DNA of 9,715 nt from Chlamydiia bacterium (GTDB lineage: Bacteria; Chlamydiota; Chlamydiia; Chlamydiales; Simkaniaceae): contig JAGROF010000140.1 of NCBI GenBank assembly GCA_020440405.1, positions 1 to 9,715 on the forward strand. The letters run 5' to 3'. Below are positions 1 to 6,756 of this stretch, piece by piece; position 1 is the first letter of the stretch, and every line of letters starts with the position of its first letter. Both the position numbers and the translations under genes were made by a program. The notes under the pieces were generated by a model. That model did no database searches. It worked only from the letters and a program-made list of their open reading frames with translations, and was not told where the DNA came from.

Positions 1-1
1 C

Positions 2-54
2 CACAGAGGACACAGAGATATTTTTTTTTTTTATTTATCTCTGTGTCCTCTGTG
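2..54. repeat. Perfect 19-bp inverted repeat with T-rich loop; dispersed-repeat-like
   Basis: Positions 2-20 and 36-54 are perfect reverse complements (arm cacagaggacacagagata), separated by a 15-nt loop that begins with twelve T's (21-32). The right arm is built from near-repeats of ctctgtgt/cctctgtg and runs on into ctatcagtggttaaaa. This resembles a ctctgtg...gtggttaaaa family of intergenic repeats that I recall from many unrelated environmental bacteria; that recollection needs a search. It lies about 62 nt downstream of the mutS stop codon, so it could end or protect the mutS transcript. No T-tract follows either arm, so it is not a classical intrinsic terminator. The left boundary may lie outside the window. 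Confidence 0.75.
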
Positions 55-115
55 CTATCAGTGGTTAAAAAATATTTAAGCTTGCAGGTATCTAAGCATT
101 TCTTAAGTGAATTTC

Positions 116-2638
116 TCATGCTAGGTTGTTTTTCCATTCTTGGATTTTCTGCAAGGCTTTAAGGGGAGTGGTTTGATTGAGGTCTAAAGTGCGGAGCTCT
201 TGGAGGAGGTGGTCGGTTGGAGAAAAGAAAGAAAGCTGCTCTTGAGGAGGAGGGGGCGTATGGAGCTCTTTCGCTTCGAGCCGGTGGAGAACTTCGTGGG
301 CCCGTTTTAAGACACTGGGGGGAAGTCCTGCTAAGCGGGCAACATGGATGCCATAACTTTTGTCGGTACTCCCTTCTACAATTTTCCGTAAAAAGACAAT
401 CTGATCGGCAGCTTCTTGGACGGCAACGTGAACGTTGGACACGCCTTGGTGATCATCGGCAAGTTCAGTGAGTTCCCAATAGTGGGTGGCAAAAAGGGTT
501 TTGCACCCCACTTTTAGAAGGTGCTCTGCAACGGCCCAAGCAATGGAGATTCCATCAAAAGTGCTGGTTCCTCGGCCGATTTCGTCTAAAATGACGAGAG
601 AGCGGGGGGTGGCATGATGCAAAATATTCGCTGTTTCTGTCATTTCAATCATGAACGTCGACTGTCCACGAGACAGGTCGTCACTGGCCCCAATCCGGCT
701 AAAGACTTTATCGACGATGCCGATCTGAGCCCGTTTTGCTGGGACAAAAGATCCCATTTGCGCCATGATTGTGATCAATGCGACTTGCCGGATGTAGGTC
801 GATTTTCCTGCCATATTTGGGCCGGTGATCAAGAGCAGTTGCCGCTTGGCATCCAAGTGCGTGTCATTGGGGATAAAAGACTCGTCTAAAAGAGAGGCTT
901 CGATCACAGGGTGACGCCCCACTTCAATGTCGAGTTGATTGCCGTCATCGATCAAAGGTTTGGTGAAGTGATGAGTCGTAGCAACCGTGGCTAAAGAGAG
1001 AAGAACATCGAGAGTTGCAATCGCACGTGAAGCGGCGAGGACACCGTCGATTTCAGAGGCGATACTTTTGCGAAGCTCATGGTAGAGGTGGCTTTCGATT
1101 CCTTGGATTTTTTCTTCAGCTGTGAGGATTTTTTCTTCATAGGCTTTGAGCTCTGGAGAGATAAAACGCTCGTTGTTCACAAGGGTTTGGCGCCGCTGAA
1201 AAGAAAGGGGCATTTGGCCTGCTTGTCCGCGGCTCACTTCAATGCAATATCCAAAGGCTTTGCTAAAGATGATTTTAAGCGTTTTGATCCCTGTCATTTC
1301 TTTGAGTTCTGCTTGATATTTTGCAATCCACGCTTGGCTGTTATTTTTCAGGGAGCGGAGTTCATCAAGGTCTGCATTGACTCCGGGACGAATAACTTTG
1401 CCCTCCCCGAGCTTTGCCGGGGGGGCATCGACAAGGGCATTTGCAATGCGTGTAGTGATAGAAGAGAGATCGGGAAGTTTTAAGGAGCGGAAGAGGGGAG
1501 AGTTAAGGGTTTGAAGGGCTTGGTCGATTGCAGGGAGAGCGTCTAAGGAAACCTTGAGTCCCATGACATCACGTGGCGAGGCACTTCCACTGGAAACCCG
1601 CATCATCAGACGTTCGAGATCACGGATTGGGCGGAGAGATTCTTGCAGAGATAAATGGTGCATCAGCTCTTCCACCCCTTCTTGCCGTTTCCGGATCCGG
1701 TCTACAGAAAGGAGGGGGTGGGTCAGCCAGGTTTTAAAGAGGCGGGCGCCCATGGGGGTTTGCGTCTGATCGAGCAGTTTAAGGAGTGTAAAATTTTTCC
1801 CCCGTTGATGGAGGGATGTCGTGAGTTCTAAGTTCCGTTGCGTGGCTTGATCAATCGCCATATAAGAGGAAAGTTCGTCTCGCTGGATCGATTGAATGTG
1901 GGAGGTGGAAAGATTGAGCTCATCTTGAACATGGCTGAGAAGGGTTCCCGCTGCCGTAGTGGCAGCAAGCATTCCCTGCAAGCCAAACCCATCGAGAGAG
2001 TGGACCTTGAAGTGACGCACTAAGGTTTGAAAAGCGGCTTGAGAGTCAAAATGCCAGGTTTCCTTTGTTGTGATTCGCAGGGGAAAAGGTTTAAGAAGGG
2101 GGGAAAAGGTTGGGGCATCGCGCTCTGAAAGGAGGATTTCCGAGGGACCTCTTCGAGTGAGCTCATCTTCGAGCTCCCGCAATGCGCTTGCTTCACTGAC
2201 ACGCAATTCTCCTGTCGAAAGATCTAAAAGGGCCAGCGCATAGGTTTTGTTGAGGTGGCATAGACAGCCGAAGAAGTTGTTATCTTTTTCTGGAAGAGAA
2301 CTCAAAAGGGTTCCCGGAGAGACAACGCGCACGACCTCGCGGCGTACCAATCCTTTGACCGCTTTTGCATCTTCTACCTGCTCGGCTATTGCAACTAAAA
2401 AGCCTTTTTCCACAAGCTTTTCAATGTATCCTTCAACCGATTGAGCAGGAACGCCACTCATTGGCACCCCTTGCCTCTGCGTCAACGTCACATCTACCGC
2501 GTCGGAAAGACGTTTTGCATCGTCATAAAACGCTTCATAAAAGTCTCCAAGACGAAACAGGAGAAGAGCTTCTTTAGCTTTTTGCTTGCAGGCATTCCAT
2601 TGAACCATCATCGGGGAAGATTTTGTCGTTGTGTTCAC
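116..2638 (-). CDS. mutS: DNA mismatch repair ATPase MutS
   Basis: MutS recognises mismatches and small loops in newly replicated DNA and, in an ATP-dependent way, recruits the downstream repair proteins. The 840-residue length is normal for the family. The N-terminal mismatch-recognition domain has the Phe-x-Glu motif in GDFYEAF (F33, E35). The connector, core lever and clamp domains follow. The C-terminal ABC-type ATPase has the Walker A GPNMAGKST (606-614), the signature segment around SRGQST (656-661), Walker B LVILDEIGRG (681-690) and the switch histidine in FATHY (H719). The tail carries QLSFF (801-805), a beta-clamp-binding type motif, then a short TPLKALQKIQEW helix typical of the oligomerisation end. 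The start is GTG at 2638. An AAGGAG Shine-Dalgarno lies 9 nt upstream, and the GTG overlaps the preceding stop in a GTGA tetranucleotide, which suggests translational coupling. The in-frame ATG codons at residues 10-11 are alternatives but have less support. No damage is visible. Confidence 0.98.
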   Translation of the reverse strand: MNTTTKSSPMMVQWNACKQKAKEALLLFRLGDFYEAFYDDAKRLSDAVDVTLTQRQGVPMSGVPAQSVEGYIEKLVEKGFLVAIAEQVEDAKAVKGLVRREVVRVVSPGTLLSSLPEKDNNFFGCLCHLNKTYALALLDLSTGELRVSEASALRELEDELTRRGPSEILLSERDAPTFSPLLKPFPLRITTKETWHFDSQAAFQTLVRHFKVHSLDGFGLQGMLAATTAAGTLLSHVQDELNLSTSHIQSIQRDELSSYMAIDQATQRNLELTTSLHQRGKNFTLLKLLDQTQTPMGARLFKTWLTHPLLSVDRIRKRQEGVEELMHHLSLQESLRPIRDLERLMMRVSSGSASPRDVMGLKVSLDALPAIDQALQTLNSPLFRSLKLPDLSSITTRIANALVDAPPAKLGEGKVIRPGVNADLDELRSLKNNSQAWIAKYQAELKEMTGIKTLKIIFSKAFGYCIEVSRGQAGQMPLSFQRRQTLVNNERFISPELKAYEEKILTAEEKIQGIESHLYHELRKSIASEIDGVLAASRAIATLDVLLSLATVATTHHFTKPLIDDGNQLDIEVGRHPVIEASLLDESFIPNDTHLDAKRQLLLITGPNMAGKSTYIRQVALITIMAQMGSFVPAKRAQIGIVDKVFSRIGASDDLSRGQSTFMIEMTETANILHHATPRSLVILDEIGRGTSTFDGISIAWAVAEHLLKVGCKTLFATHYWELTELADDHQGVSNVHVAVQEAADQIVFLRKIVEGSTDKSYGIHVARLAGLPPSVLKRAHEVLHRLEAKELHTPPPPQEQLSFFSPTDHLLQELRTLDLNQTTPLKALQKIQEWKNNLA

Positions 2639-3078
2639 TTGGTGATTCTCCTTAACAGACGTTTAAGAAGTCCCTCTTCTTTTTTATCAAGCGCCTCCTT
2701 GGCTTCATCGATCCCTTTGGCGATTTGCAGAATGACTCCATCACACCACCGCTGCGACTCTTCAATATCTCGCTGCAGTTGCTCTAAGCGAGATAAGATT
2801 TCTTGTGGCGATTTTGAAGGGGTTTCTGCCCCAAAGGTTTGCGTGGTTTGCAGTTCGGTTTTGTAGTTTTCTATCGATTGTCTAAGCTCAAAAATTTCGA
2901 TTAAAAGAGGCAAAAAGGTCTTTTTAAATTTTTCACGGAGCCCTTTGTTCGCCATTGAGGGAATGATTTTCTTGGGATTCTCAGAGGGAGAGGGTTGAGA
3001 AAAGGAAAACGTCTCTGATAAAGGGGACGCATCGAGTTTTCGATAGACCTTTTTTTTGAAGTTTGCTTTATTCATCAT
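2635..3078 (-). CDS. Conserved-context hypothetical coiled-coil protein upstream of mutS
   Basis: This is a 147-residue, highly charged soluble protein of unknown function. The N-terminal ~45 residues are basic and Ser/Pro-rich, probably disordered. Residues 47-80 and 92-145 look like long amphipathic helices with heptad-like hydrophobic spacing (for example LSRLEQLQRDIEES), ending in a basic LLKRLLRRITK tail. It has no signal peptide or membrane segment, and I see no enzyme motif. Its stop overlaps the GTG start of mutS by 4 bp, so the two are almost certainly co-transcribed and translationally coupled. As I recall, Chlamydia trachomatis also has a small hypothetical gene between mutS and dnaG, so this may be a phylum-conserved partner; homology was not tested. 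The start is uncertain by one codon: ATG at 3078 lies only 2 nt from the GAGG ribosome-binding sequence, while ATG at 3075 lies at a better 5 nt. Confidence 0.85.
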   Translation of the reverse strand: MMNKANFKKKVYRKLDASPLSETFSFSQPSPSENPKKIIPSMANKGLREKFKKTFLPLLIEIFELRQSIENYKTELQTTQTFGAETPSKSPQEILSRLEQLQRDIEESQRWCDGVILQIAKGIDEAKEALDKKEEGLLKRLLRRITK

Positions 3079-3125
3079 TTCCTCTTAAGATTTATAGTGT
3101 ATAGCGTCAGTGAAAAAAAGTCGAC
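3079..3125. promoter_or_regulatory. Divergent promoter region between the mutS operon and dnaG
   Basis: These 47 bp separate two divergent genes and must hold the 5' control signals of both, unless promoters lie inside the coding sequences. On the plus strand TATAGT at 3093-3098 is a good -10 candidate for dnaG, but no convincing -35 lies 16-18 bp upstream. On the minus strand TATACA (complement of 3098-3103) with a TCGACT box (complement of 3119-3124) and a short 15-bp spacer could serve the mutS operon. The two candidate -10 elements touch, so the two transcripts might compete for polymerase. This is inference from consensus matching only. Confidence 0.35.
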
Positions 3126-4901
3126 ATGGGTATTTATTCAAAGAAAAGCCTAGAACTTCTCAGAGAAAAAATTGATCTTATCGAAGTTGTTTCTTCCTAT
3201 GTGAATCTAAAATCTGTCGGAAGAAGCTATAAAGGGGTGTGTCCATTTCATGAGGAAAAAACGCCCTCCTTTATGATTCAAAAAGGGGAATCTCATTATC
3301 ACTGCTTTGGGTGTGGGGCGCATGGAGATGCCATTGCGTTTTTAATGGGATACATGAAAATGAGCTTTGTCGAAGCCGTCGAGACCCTTGCTGAGCGTTT
3401 TCAGGTTCCCTTAGAAGAAGTCGAGTACGAAAAGAAACATGATGGACCAAGTAAAAAAGACCTTAAAGATGTCCTTTTAAAGGCTGCAGATTTTTATCAT
3501 ACCTATCTCCTTCATAGTGACGAAGGGCACTTGGCCCTAAAATACCTTTACGATCGAGGACTTGATCTTGACTTCATCCGCCTCTTTAAAATCGGATTTG
3601 CTCCGCGGCGTGGAGCCCTTTTTGGAAAGTTTATGCAAAGCCGTCGCTATTCCGCAGCGCTCCTAGAAACAGCAGGACTGATTAAAGTCCTTCCCGATGG
3701 AAAAAAGAAAGCCTTTTTCACCCATCGGATCATGTTTCCCATTCTCGATGTTTCAGGGGGAGTGATTGGATTTTCTGCGCGAAAAATTTCCGAAGAGACC
3801 TTTGGGCCCAAGTACATCAACACACCTGAGACCCCCCTCTTTAAAAAGTCGAGCACCCTCTATGGATTGAGTTTCTCAAGGCGGCGCATTGCTAAAGAAA
3901 GGCGTGCCATTGTTGTTGAAGGACAAATCGATGCTTTGCGCCTGATACAAGAGGGATTCAATATCACAGTGGCAGGGCAGGGAACTGCCTTTACAGAGGA
4001 GCACGTCAAGGAACTCCTCAACCTGGGCATCACCAAAGTGTATCTCGCTTTAGACGGAGATGAAGCGGGAAAAACTGCTGCATCCAAGATTGGAAACCTC
4101 TTCCAAAAAGAAGGGGTAGAAGTTTATACCATTTCCATGCCAGCAGGAATGGATCCCGATACCCTTCTCAAGGAGCAAGGGCCTCTAGCATTTATCGAGC
4201 TCCTTGAAAAAGCAGAAGATTATCTCTCCTTTCTCATCCGGTATTTTTCCAAAGACAGCGATCTCTCCTCTCCCTCAGAAAAAAATCATCTCATCCAAAC
4301 CATTGCCGCAAGAATACGTGGTTGGGATCATCCTCTTATGGTCCATGAGTCCCTCCGAAAACTTGCCCGCCTCACCCATGTTCCCGAAAAACTCGTTGGC
4401 GTGGGGCAAGAAGAAATGCGTCGCTCCACCTTCATTAAACGGGAAGGAAGTGTTTCGGAAGTGGACGTGAATCCTAACCGGGTGATCGAAACCGATCTCC
4501 TCCGCTGGCTGATTCTCCTTGGAAATTCCCAGGAAAAACTCCTCACCATCGTTAGAGACAACATCCGTCCCGAGCATTTTACCGTTGCGATTTGCCGTCG
4601 CCTCTTTTCCCGTTATATGGAAAATCCCTCCACGGACCTTCTAGGTCTGGCCAGCAATCTCGAGAATCCTGAAGAGCAGCTCCTCTTTTCTGAAATCGTT
4701 CAGAAAAAGGTCAACCCCGAAAGAGCCGAAGAAGGGGTCACCGAAACCGCCACTAAAATGCTCCAACACCACTGGATGGAGGAGCGGGAAAAAATTAAAA
4801 TTCAAATCCAAAGTGGACGGTGCTCAGAAGAAGAGGTCCTCAACCTTGCCAAGCAATTCGACGCCCTCAAAGGGGCTCCCCCTTCCTTAAAAATCTCTTG
4901 A
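3126..4901 (+). CDS. dnaG: DNA primase DnaG
   Basis: DnaG synthesises the short RNA primers that start leading- and lagging-strand DNA synthesis, working with the replicative helicase DnaB. The 591-residue product is of ordinary length. The N-terminal CHC2 zinc-binding domain has C39 and H42 (CPFHEEKTPSF) and C60 and C63 (YHCFGCGAHGD). The catalytic core has the conserved IGFSAR (214-219) and KYINTPETPLFKKS (229-242) segments. The TOPRIM metal-binding centre follows: E265 in VVEG, D310 and D312 in LALDGDEAG, and the DPD triad at 343-345. The last ~200 residues are less conserved and correspond to the helicase-interacting C-terminal domain. The ATG at 3126 gives the expected family N-terminus, although no clear Shine-Dalgarno precedes it (the upstream bases are gaaaaaaagtcgac). 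It is transcribed divergently from the mutS pair and is followed after 17 bp by a phosphatase gene on the same strand. Confidence 0.98.
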   Translation: MGIYSKKSLELLREKIDLIEVVSSYVNLKSVGRSYKGVCPFHEEKTPSFMIQKGESHYHCFGCGAHGDAIAFLMGYMKMSFVEAVETLAERFQVPLEEVEYEKKHDGPSKKDLKDVLLKAADFYHTYLLHSDEGHLALKYLYDRGLDLDFIRLFKIGFAPRRGALFGKFMQSRRYSAALLETAGLIKVLPDGKKKAFFTHRIMFPILDVSGGVIGFSARKISEETFGPKYINTPETPLFKKSSTLYGLSFSRRRIAKERRAIVVEGQIDALRLIQEGFNITVAGQGTAFTEEHVKELLNLGITKVYLALDGDEAGKTAASKIGNLFQKEGVEVYTISMPAGMDPDTLLKEQGPLAFIELLEKAEDYLSFLIRYFSKDSDLSSPSEKNHLIQTIAARIRGWDHPLMVHESLRKLARLTHVPEKLVGVGQEEMRRSTFIKREGSVSEVDVNPNRVIETDLLRWLILLGNSQEKLLTIVRDNIRPEHFTVAICRRLFSRYMENPSTDLLGLASNLENPEEQLLFSEIVQKKVNPERAEEGVTETATKMLQHHWMEEREKIKIQIQSGRCSEEEVLNLAKQFDALKGAPPSLKIS

Positions 4902-4918
4902 TATGATATCCTCTCCTC

Positions 4919-5398
4919 GTGACAATCACAAAAATTTTTCAGACATCGGGAGATCTTTTGCAATTTGTGCTTCCTACGGTTGTGGGAGTGCAAGATGTGG
5001 CGCCTGATGTCCAGCAAGGAAAGTATGATAAGGCTGGAGAAAAAGCTCTAAAAATTCTCGTGCTCATCGGAGTGCAGCGGTATAGCTGCAAGCTTATTAA
5101 GAAGTTAGCCAAGAAAAAGCGTCCCGATGGGAGCGACTTTGAGTCGTTTCCGTCAGGCCATTTCATGATTGGAGCGCAATGTCTAGCGCGCTCGTGTCAC
5201 CGCGACGGTTTTCCTTCTGTGATGGCTATTTTAGTTCTCATGGGAACCCTCACAATTGGGCTGGGGCGGTATCTTCCAAAAAAACACGATGTCGTTGATC
5301 TCACAGCTGGAGGGATCTTAGGAATGGGCTTAGGAATCCTCTGGAACCACTGGTTAAACCCCGGAGTGCCACTAGTTTTGCCTCTGCAGCAAAATTAG
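4919..5398 (+). CDS. PAP2-superfamily membrane phosphatase
   Basis: This is a small membrane protein of the type 2 phosphatidic acid phosphatase family, whose members remove phosphate from lipid phosphates such as phosphatidate or undecaprenyl pyrophosphate; the substrate here is unknown. All three signature motifs are present: K61-x6-R68-P69, PSGH at 78-81, and R117-x5-H123-x3-D127 in GRYLPKKHDVVD. H81 and H123 would be the nucleophile and proton-relay histidines. Hydrophobic segments lie at about 43-53, 100-116 and 128-143. At 159 residues it is short, near the minimal PAP2 core. The start is unclear. The GTG at 4919 has no Shine-Dalgarno, whereas TTG at 4958 sits 5 nt after GGGAG and would remove 13 residues without touching a motif. 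The last dozen or so codons (NPGVPLVLPLQQN) lie within a long inverted repeat, so the C-terminus may be repeat-derived. It probably shares a transcript with dnaG. Confidence 0.85.
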   Translation: MTITKIFQTSGDLLQFVLPTVVGVQDVAPDVQQGKYDKAGEKALKILVLIGVQRYSCKLIKKLAKKKRPDGSDFESFPSGHFMIGAQCLARSCHRDGFPSVMAILVLMGTLTIGLGRYLPKKHDVVDLTAGGILGMGLGILWNHWLNPGVPLVLPLQQN

Positions 5399-5413
5399 TG
5401 GCACTCCGGGGTT
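5357..5413. repeat. Long hairpin (25-bp stem, 7-nt loop) spanning the PAP2 gene stop codon
   Basis: Positions 5357-5381 pair with 5389-5413 around the loop ctctgca. The pairing is perfect except for one G-T position (a G-U pair in the plus-strand RNA). The core arm is ccccggagtgccacta. The hairpin covers the last codons and the TAG stop (5396-5398) of the phosphatase gene. It is much longer and more exact than a normal terminator stem, and no T-run follows on either strand, so rho-independent termination by the standard mechanism is not supported. It may be a palindromic dispersed repeat that inserted at the gene end, or an mRNA 3'-end-stabilising structure. No second copy exists in this window. 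Confidence 0.8.
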
Positions 5414-5419
5414 AAAAGC

Positions 5420-5449
5420 TTGACAGTGCACTTCACTTAGAGGCATCAT
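5420..5449 (+). promoter_or_regulatory. Candidate sigma-70-type promoter for the methyltransferase operon
   Basis: TTGACA at 5420-5425 is a perfect -35 consensus. It is followed after 18 bp by CATCAT at 5444-5449, which matches the -10 consensus at four of six positions. Transcription would start near 5456, giving a leader of about 17 nt before the ATG at 5473, with a GGA ribosome-binding core at 5465-5467. The site lies just past the strong hairpin that ends the phosphatase gene, consistent with a new transcription unit. This is consensus matching only; the -10 is mediocre. Confidence 0.5.
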
Positions 5450-5472
5450 AGAAGAAAAAATTTTGGAATGAG

Positions 5473-5985
5473 ATGCTGTACTTCTTTGCAACGCTCGGAA
5501 CGCTCTTTGTCATTCTTTTTCTCTTGCTTCTCTTTACTTGGAGGAATGGGATTTCACCGATGCCAACGTCCCATCGGGTGCGCCGCGCTCTTCTTGAAAA
5601 CCTTCCTGAGCTAGAAAAGGGAACAGTGATCGAGTTAGGATCAGGTTGGGGAAATCTTTTATTTCCCCTATCAAAAAAGTATGCTCAATGCTCAGTCATT
5701 GGGTATGAAAACTCTCCGATTCCTTACTTTTTTTCTTCGGTACTCAATCATGCAAAGAATACAAAAATCCTCCGCCACGATTTCTTTGAAAAGTCTCTAA
5801 GAGAGGCTAACCTGATTGTGTGTTATCTTTTTCCTGCAGGGATGGAACGGTTGAAAGAGAAGTTTGAGCGGGAGCTACGCCCAGGAACAAAGGTGGTTTC
5901 CCATACCCATGGGGTTCCTGGATGGGAGCCATTAGAAACCATTGAAGTCGATGCCACACCAATCTATATCTACGAGGTTACGTGA
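5473..5985 (+). CDS. Membrane-anchored class I SAM-dependent methyltransferase
   Basis: This is a 170-residue protein with one N-terminal membrane anchor (about residues 2-22, FFATLGTLFVILFLLLLF) followed by a compact cytosolic Rossmann-type methyltransferase domain. After the anchor comes the stretch SPMPTS (28-33). SAM-binding motif I is VIELGSGWG (52-60), the acidic residue of motif II is E79 in GYENSP, and D103 (RHDFF) lies in the post-II position. The motif IV strand NLIVCYLFP (113-121) follows, and VVSHT with PGWEP (149-153) completes the core. The layout resembles small bacterial and archaeal methyltransferases related to the FAM173 lysine methyltransferases, so a protein substrate is possible; that family call is from memory. 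The ATG at 5473 has GGA 5 nt upstream. The stop overlaps the next gene's start (TGATG), so the two are translationally coupled. Confidence 0.85.
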   Translation: MLYFFATLGTLFVILFLLLLFTWRNGISPMPTSHRVRRALLENLPELEKGTVIELGSGWGNLLFPLSKKYAQCSVIGYENSPIPYFFSSVLNHAKNTKILRHDFFEKSLREANLIVCYLFPAGMERLKEKFERELRPGTKVVSHTHGVPGWEPLETIEVDATPIYIYEVT

Positions 5986-6596
5986 TGAAAAAGCTCTCAA
6001 TCTACTTTGCTGGAACCATTCAAAAAGGACATGAAATTGCCGAGTCTCGCTGGACAGAGCAAGATTTTGCAGTCCTTCAAGAGAAACTGCGTCCCCATAC
6101 CCTTTTGTGCTTGAATCCCGCTTTGCGGACAGATGATCTTTCCGATGAGGTTTCGGTATTTGGAAGGGATATGACGCAAGTCCTTATTGCCGACTTAGTC
6201 TTTATCGATGCCCGTCACCGCAGGGGTTTAGGGGTGGGTGCAGAAATGATGTGGGCAAAATTTCATGCCAAACCGGTGATCATCTTAGCTCCTGAAGAGA
6301 CACACTATCGCAAAACCAATGTCGAAATGCTAGGGACACACATCACTGAATATGTCCATCCCTTTGTACGGAGCTTAGGAGATGCCCTTGTCTCTTCTCT
6401 AGAAGAGGGAGCGGCGTGGATTCTTCGATGGATCAGTGGGGAGTGTGGGATGGTTAAAGATCTGACAACGATCTATGACGCTATGCGCCACTATCAGCAT
6501 ACCCAGTATAACCACGACCACCCCATGCAAGAGCTCGTCGAAAGCTGTGATTTTCTGAAAAAAACCTTCAAAGATATCCCCTCTCTTCTTCCTTAG
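5985..6596 (+). CDS. Nucleoside 2-deoxyribosyltransferase-like protein
   Basis: This is a soluble protein of about 203 residues whose first half resembles the nucleoside 2-deoxyribosyltransferase fold, a family that cleaves or transfers the N-glycosidic bond of deoxynucleosides or nucleotides. Numbered from the ATG at 5985, it opens with the typical strand SIYFAGTI (5-12). FGRDM (59-63) follows, then the strand VLIADLVFIDAR (66-77), and the segment RRGLGVGAEMMWA (79-91), where E87 sits at the place of the catalytic glutamate. KPVIILAP (96-103) completes the pattern. The C-terminal ~75 residues, rich in charged residues and His, are unassigned. The ATG at 5985 is preferred over the overlapping GTG at 5982, because GAGG at 5974-5977 lies 7 nt from the ATG and the ATG overlaps the methyltransferase stop. 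Substrate unknown: nucleotide salvage, or removal of damaged or modified nucleotides, would fit. The family call is moderate; activity is inference. Confidence 0.72.
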   Translation: MKKLSIYFAGTIQKGHEIAESRWTEQDFAVLQEKLRPHTLLCLNPALRTDDLSDEVSVFGRDMTQVLIADLVFIDARHRRGLGVGAEMMWAKFHAKPVIILAPEETHYRKTNVEMLGTHITEYVHPFVRSLGDALVSSLEEGAAWILRWISGECGMVKDLTTIYDAMRHYQHTQYNHDHPMQELVESCDFLKKTFKDIPSLLP

Positions 6597-6755
6597 ACCA
6601 TTTATCAAAAATAAGTTGTAGAATTAGCGCTGAGATTTTCGAGAAAAAATTGAGTTTGGAGATGAGCCTAACCACTTGTTGGTTAGCGAAATCGAAAACT
6701 AAATTTTGACCGAAAAGAACAAGCTACATTCACCAACTTATTTTTGATAAATGGT
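6597..6755. repeat. MITE-like palindromic element filling a convergent intergenic gap
   Basis: A 159-bp non-coding element is bounded by perfect 22-bp terminal inverted repeats, 6597-6618 and 6734-6755 (outer bases accatttatcaaaaa). Inside, 6646-6657 pairs with 6696-6707 with one mismatch, and ctaacca/tggttag (6668-6674 and 6680-6686) form a central hairpin with a 5-nt loop, so the whole element can fold into one long interrupted hairpin. It encodes no protein. It starts on the base after the TAG stop of the left gene and ends one base before the TAA stop of the right, convergent gene. No convincing target-site duplication is seen; a TTA occurs just outside each end but is offset by a base. 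The shape is that of a non-autonomous transposable element. A role as a two-way transcription end signal is possible, but neither strand shows a following T-tract. Confidence 0.75.
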
Positions 6756-6756
6756 A

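Noticed and set aside
1079..1483. 134-codon open frame on the plus strand inside mutS
   Set aside because: It lies wholly antisense to the conserved MutS core, has a composition typical of a reverse-frame shadow (Cys- and Phe-rich), and shows no recognisable motif.
2441..2866. 141-codon plus-strand open frame across the mutS / coiled-coil gene junction
   Set aside because: It is antisense to two well-supported coupled genes, and its Ser/Arg/Cys-rich product has no family features.
4275..4577. 100-codon minus-strand open frame inside dnaG
   Set aside because: It is antisense to a conserved part of the primase with no independent ribosome-binding or motif evidence.
5357..5413. Intrinsic (rho-independent) terminator after the PAP2 gene
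   Set aside because: The hairpin is strong but is followed by aaaagctt on the plus strand and has no T-tract on the minus strand, so it is listed as a palindromic repeat instead.
6597..6755. Small regulatory RNA gene inside the palindromic element
   Set aside because: No promoter-like pair or terminator T-tract was found within or beside the element; the terminal inverted repeats explain the structure better.
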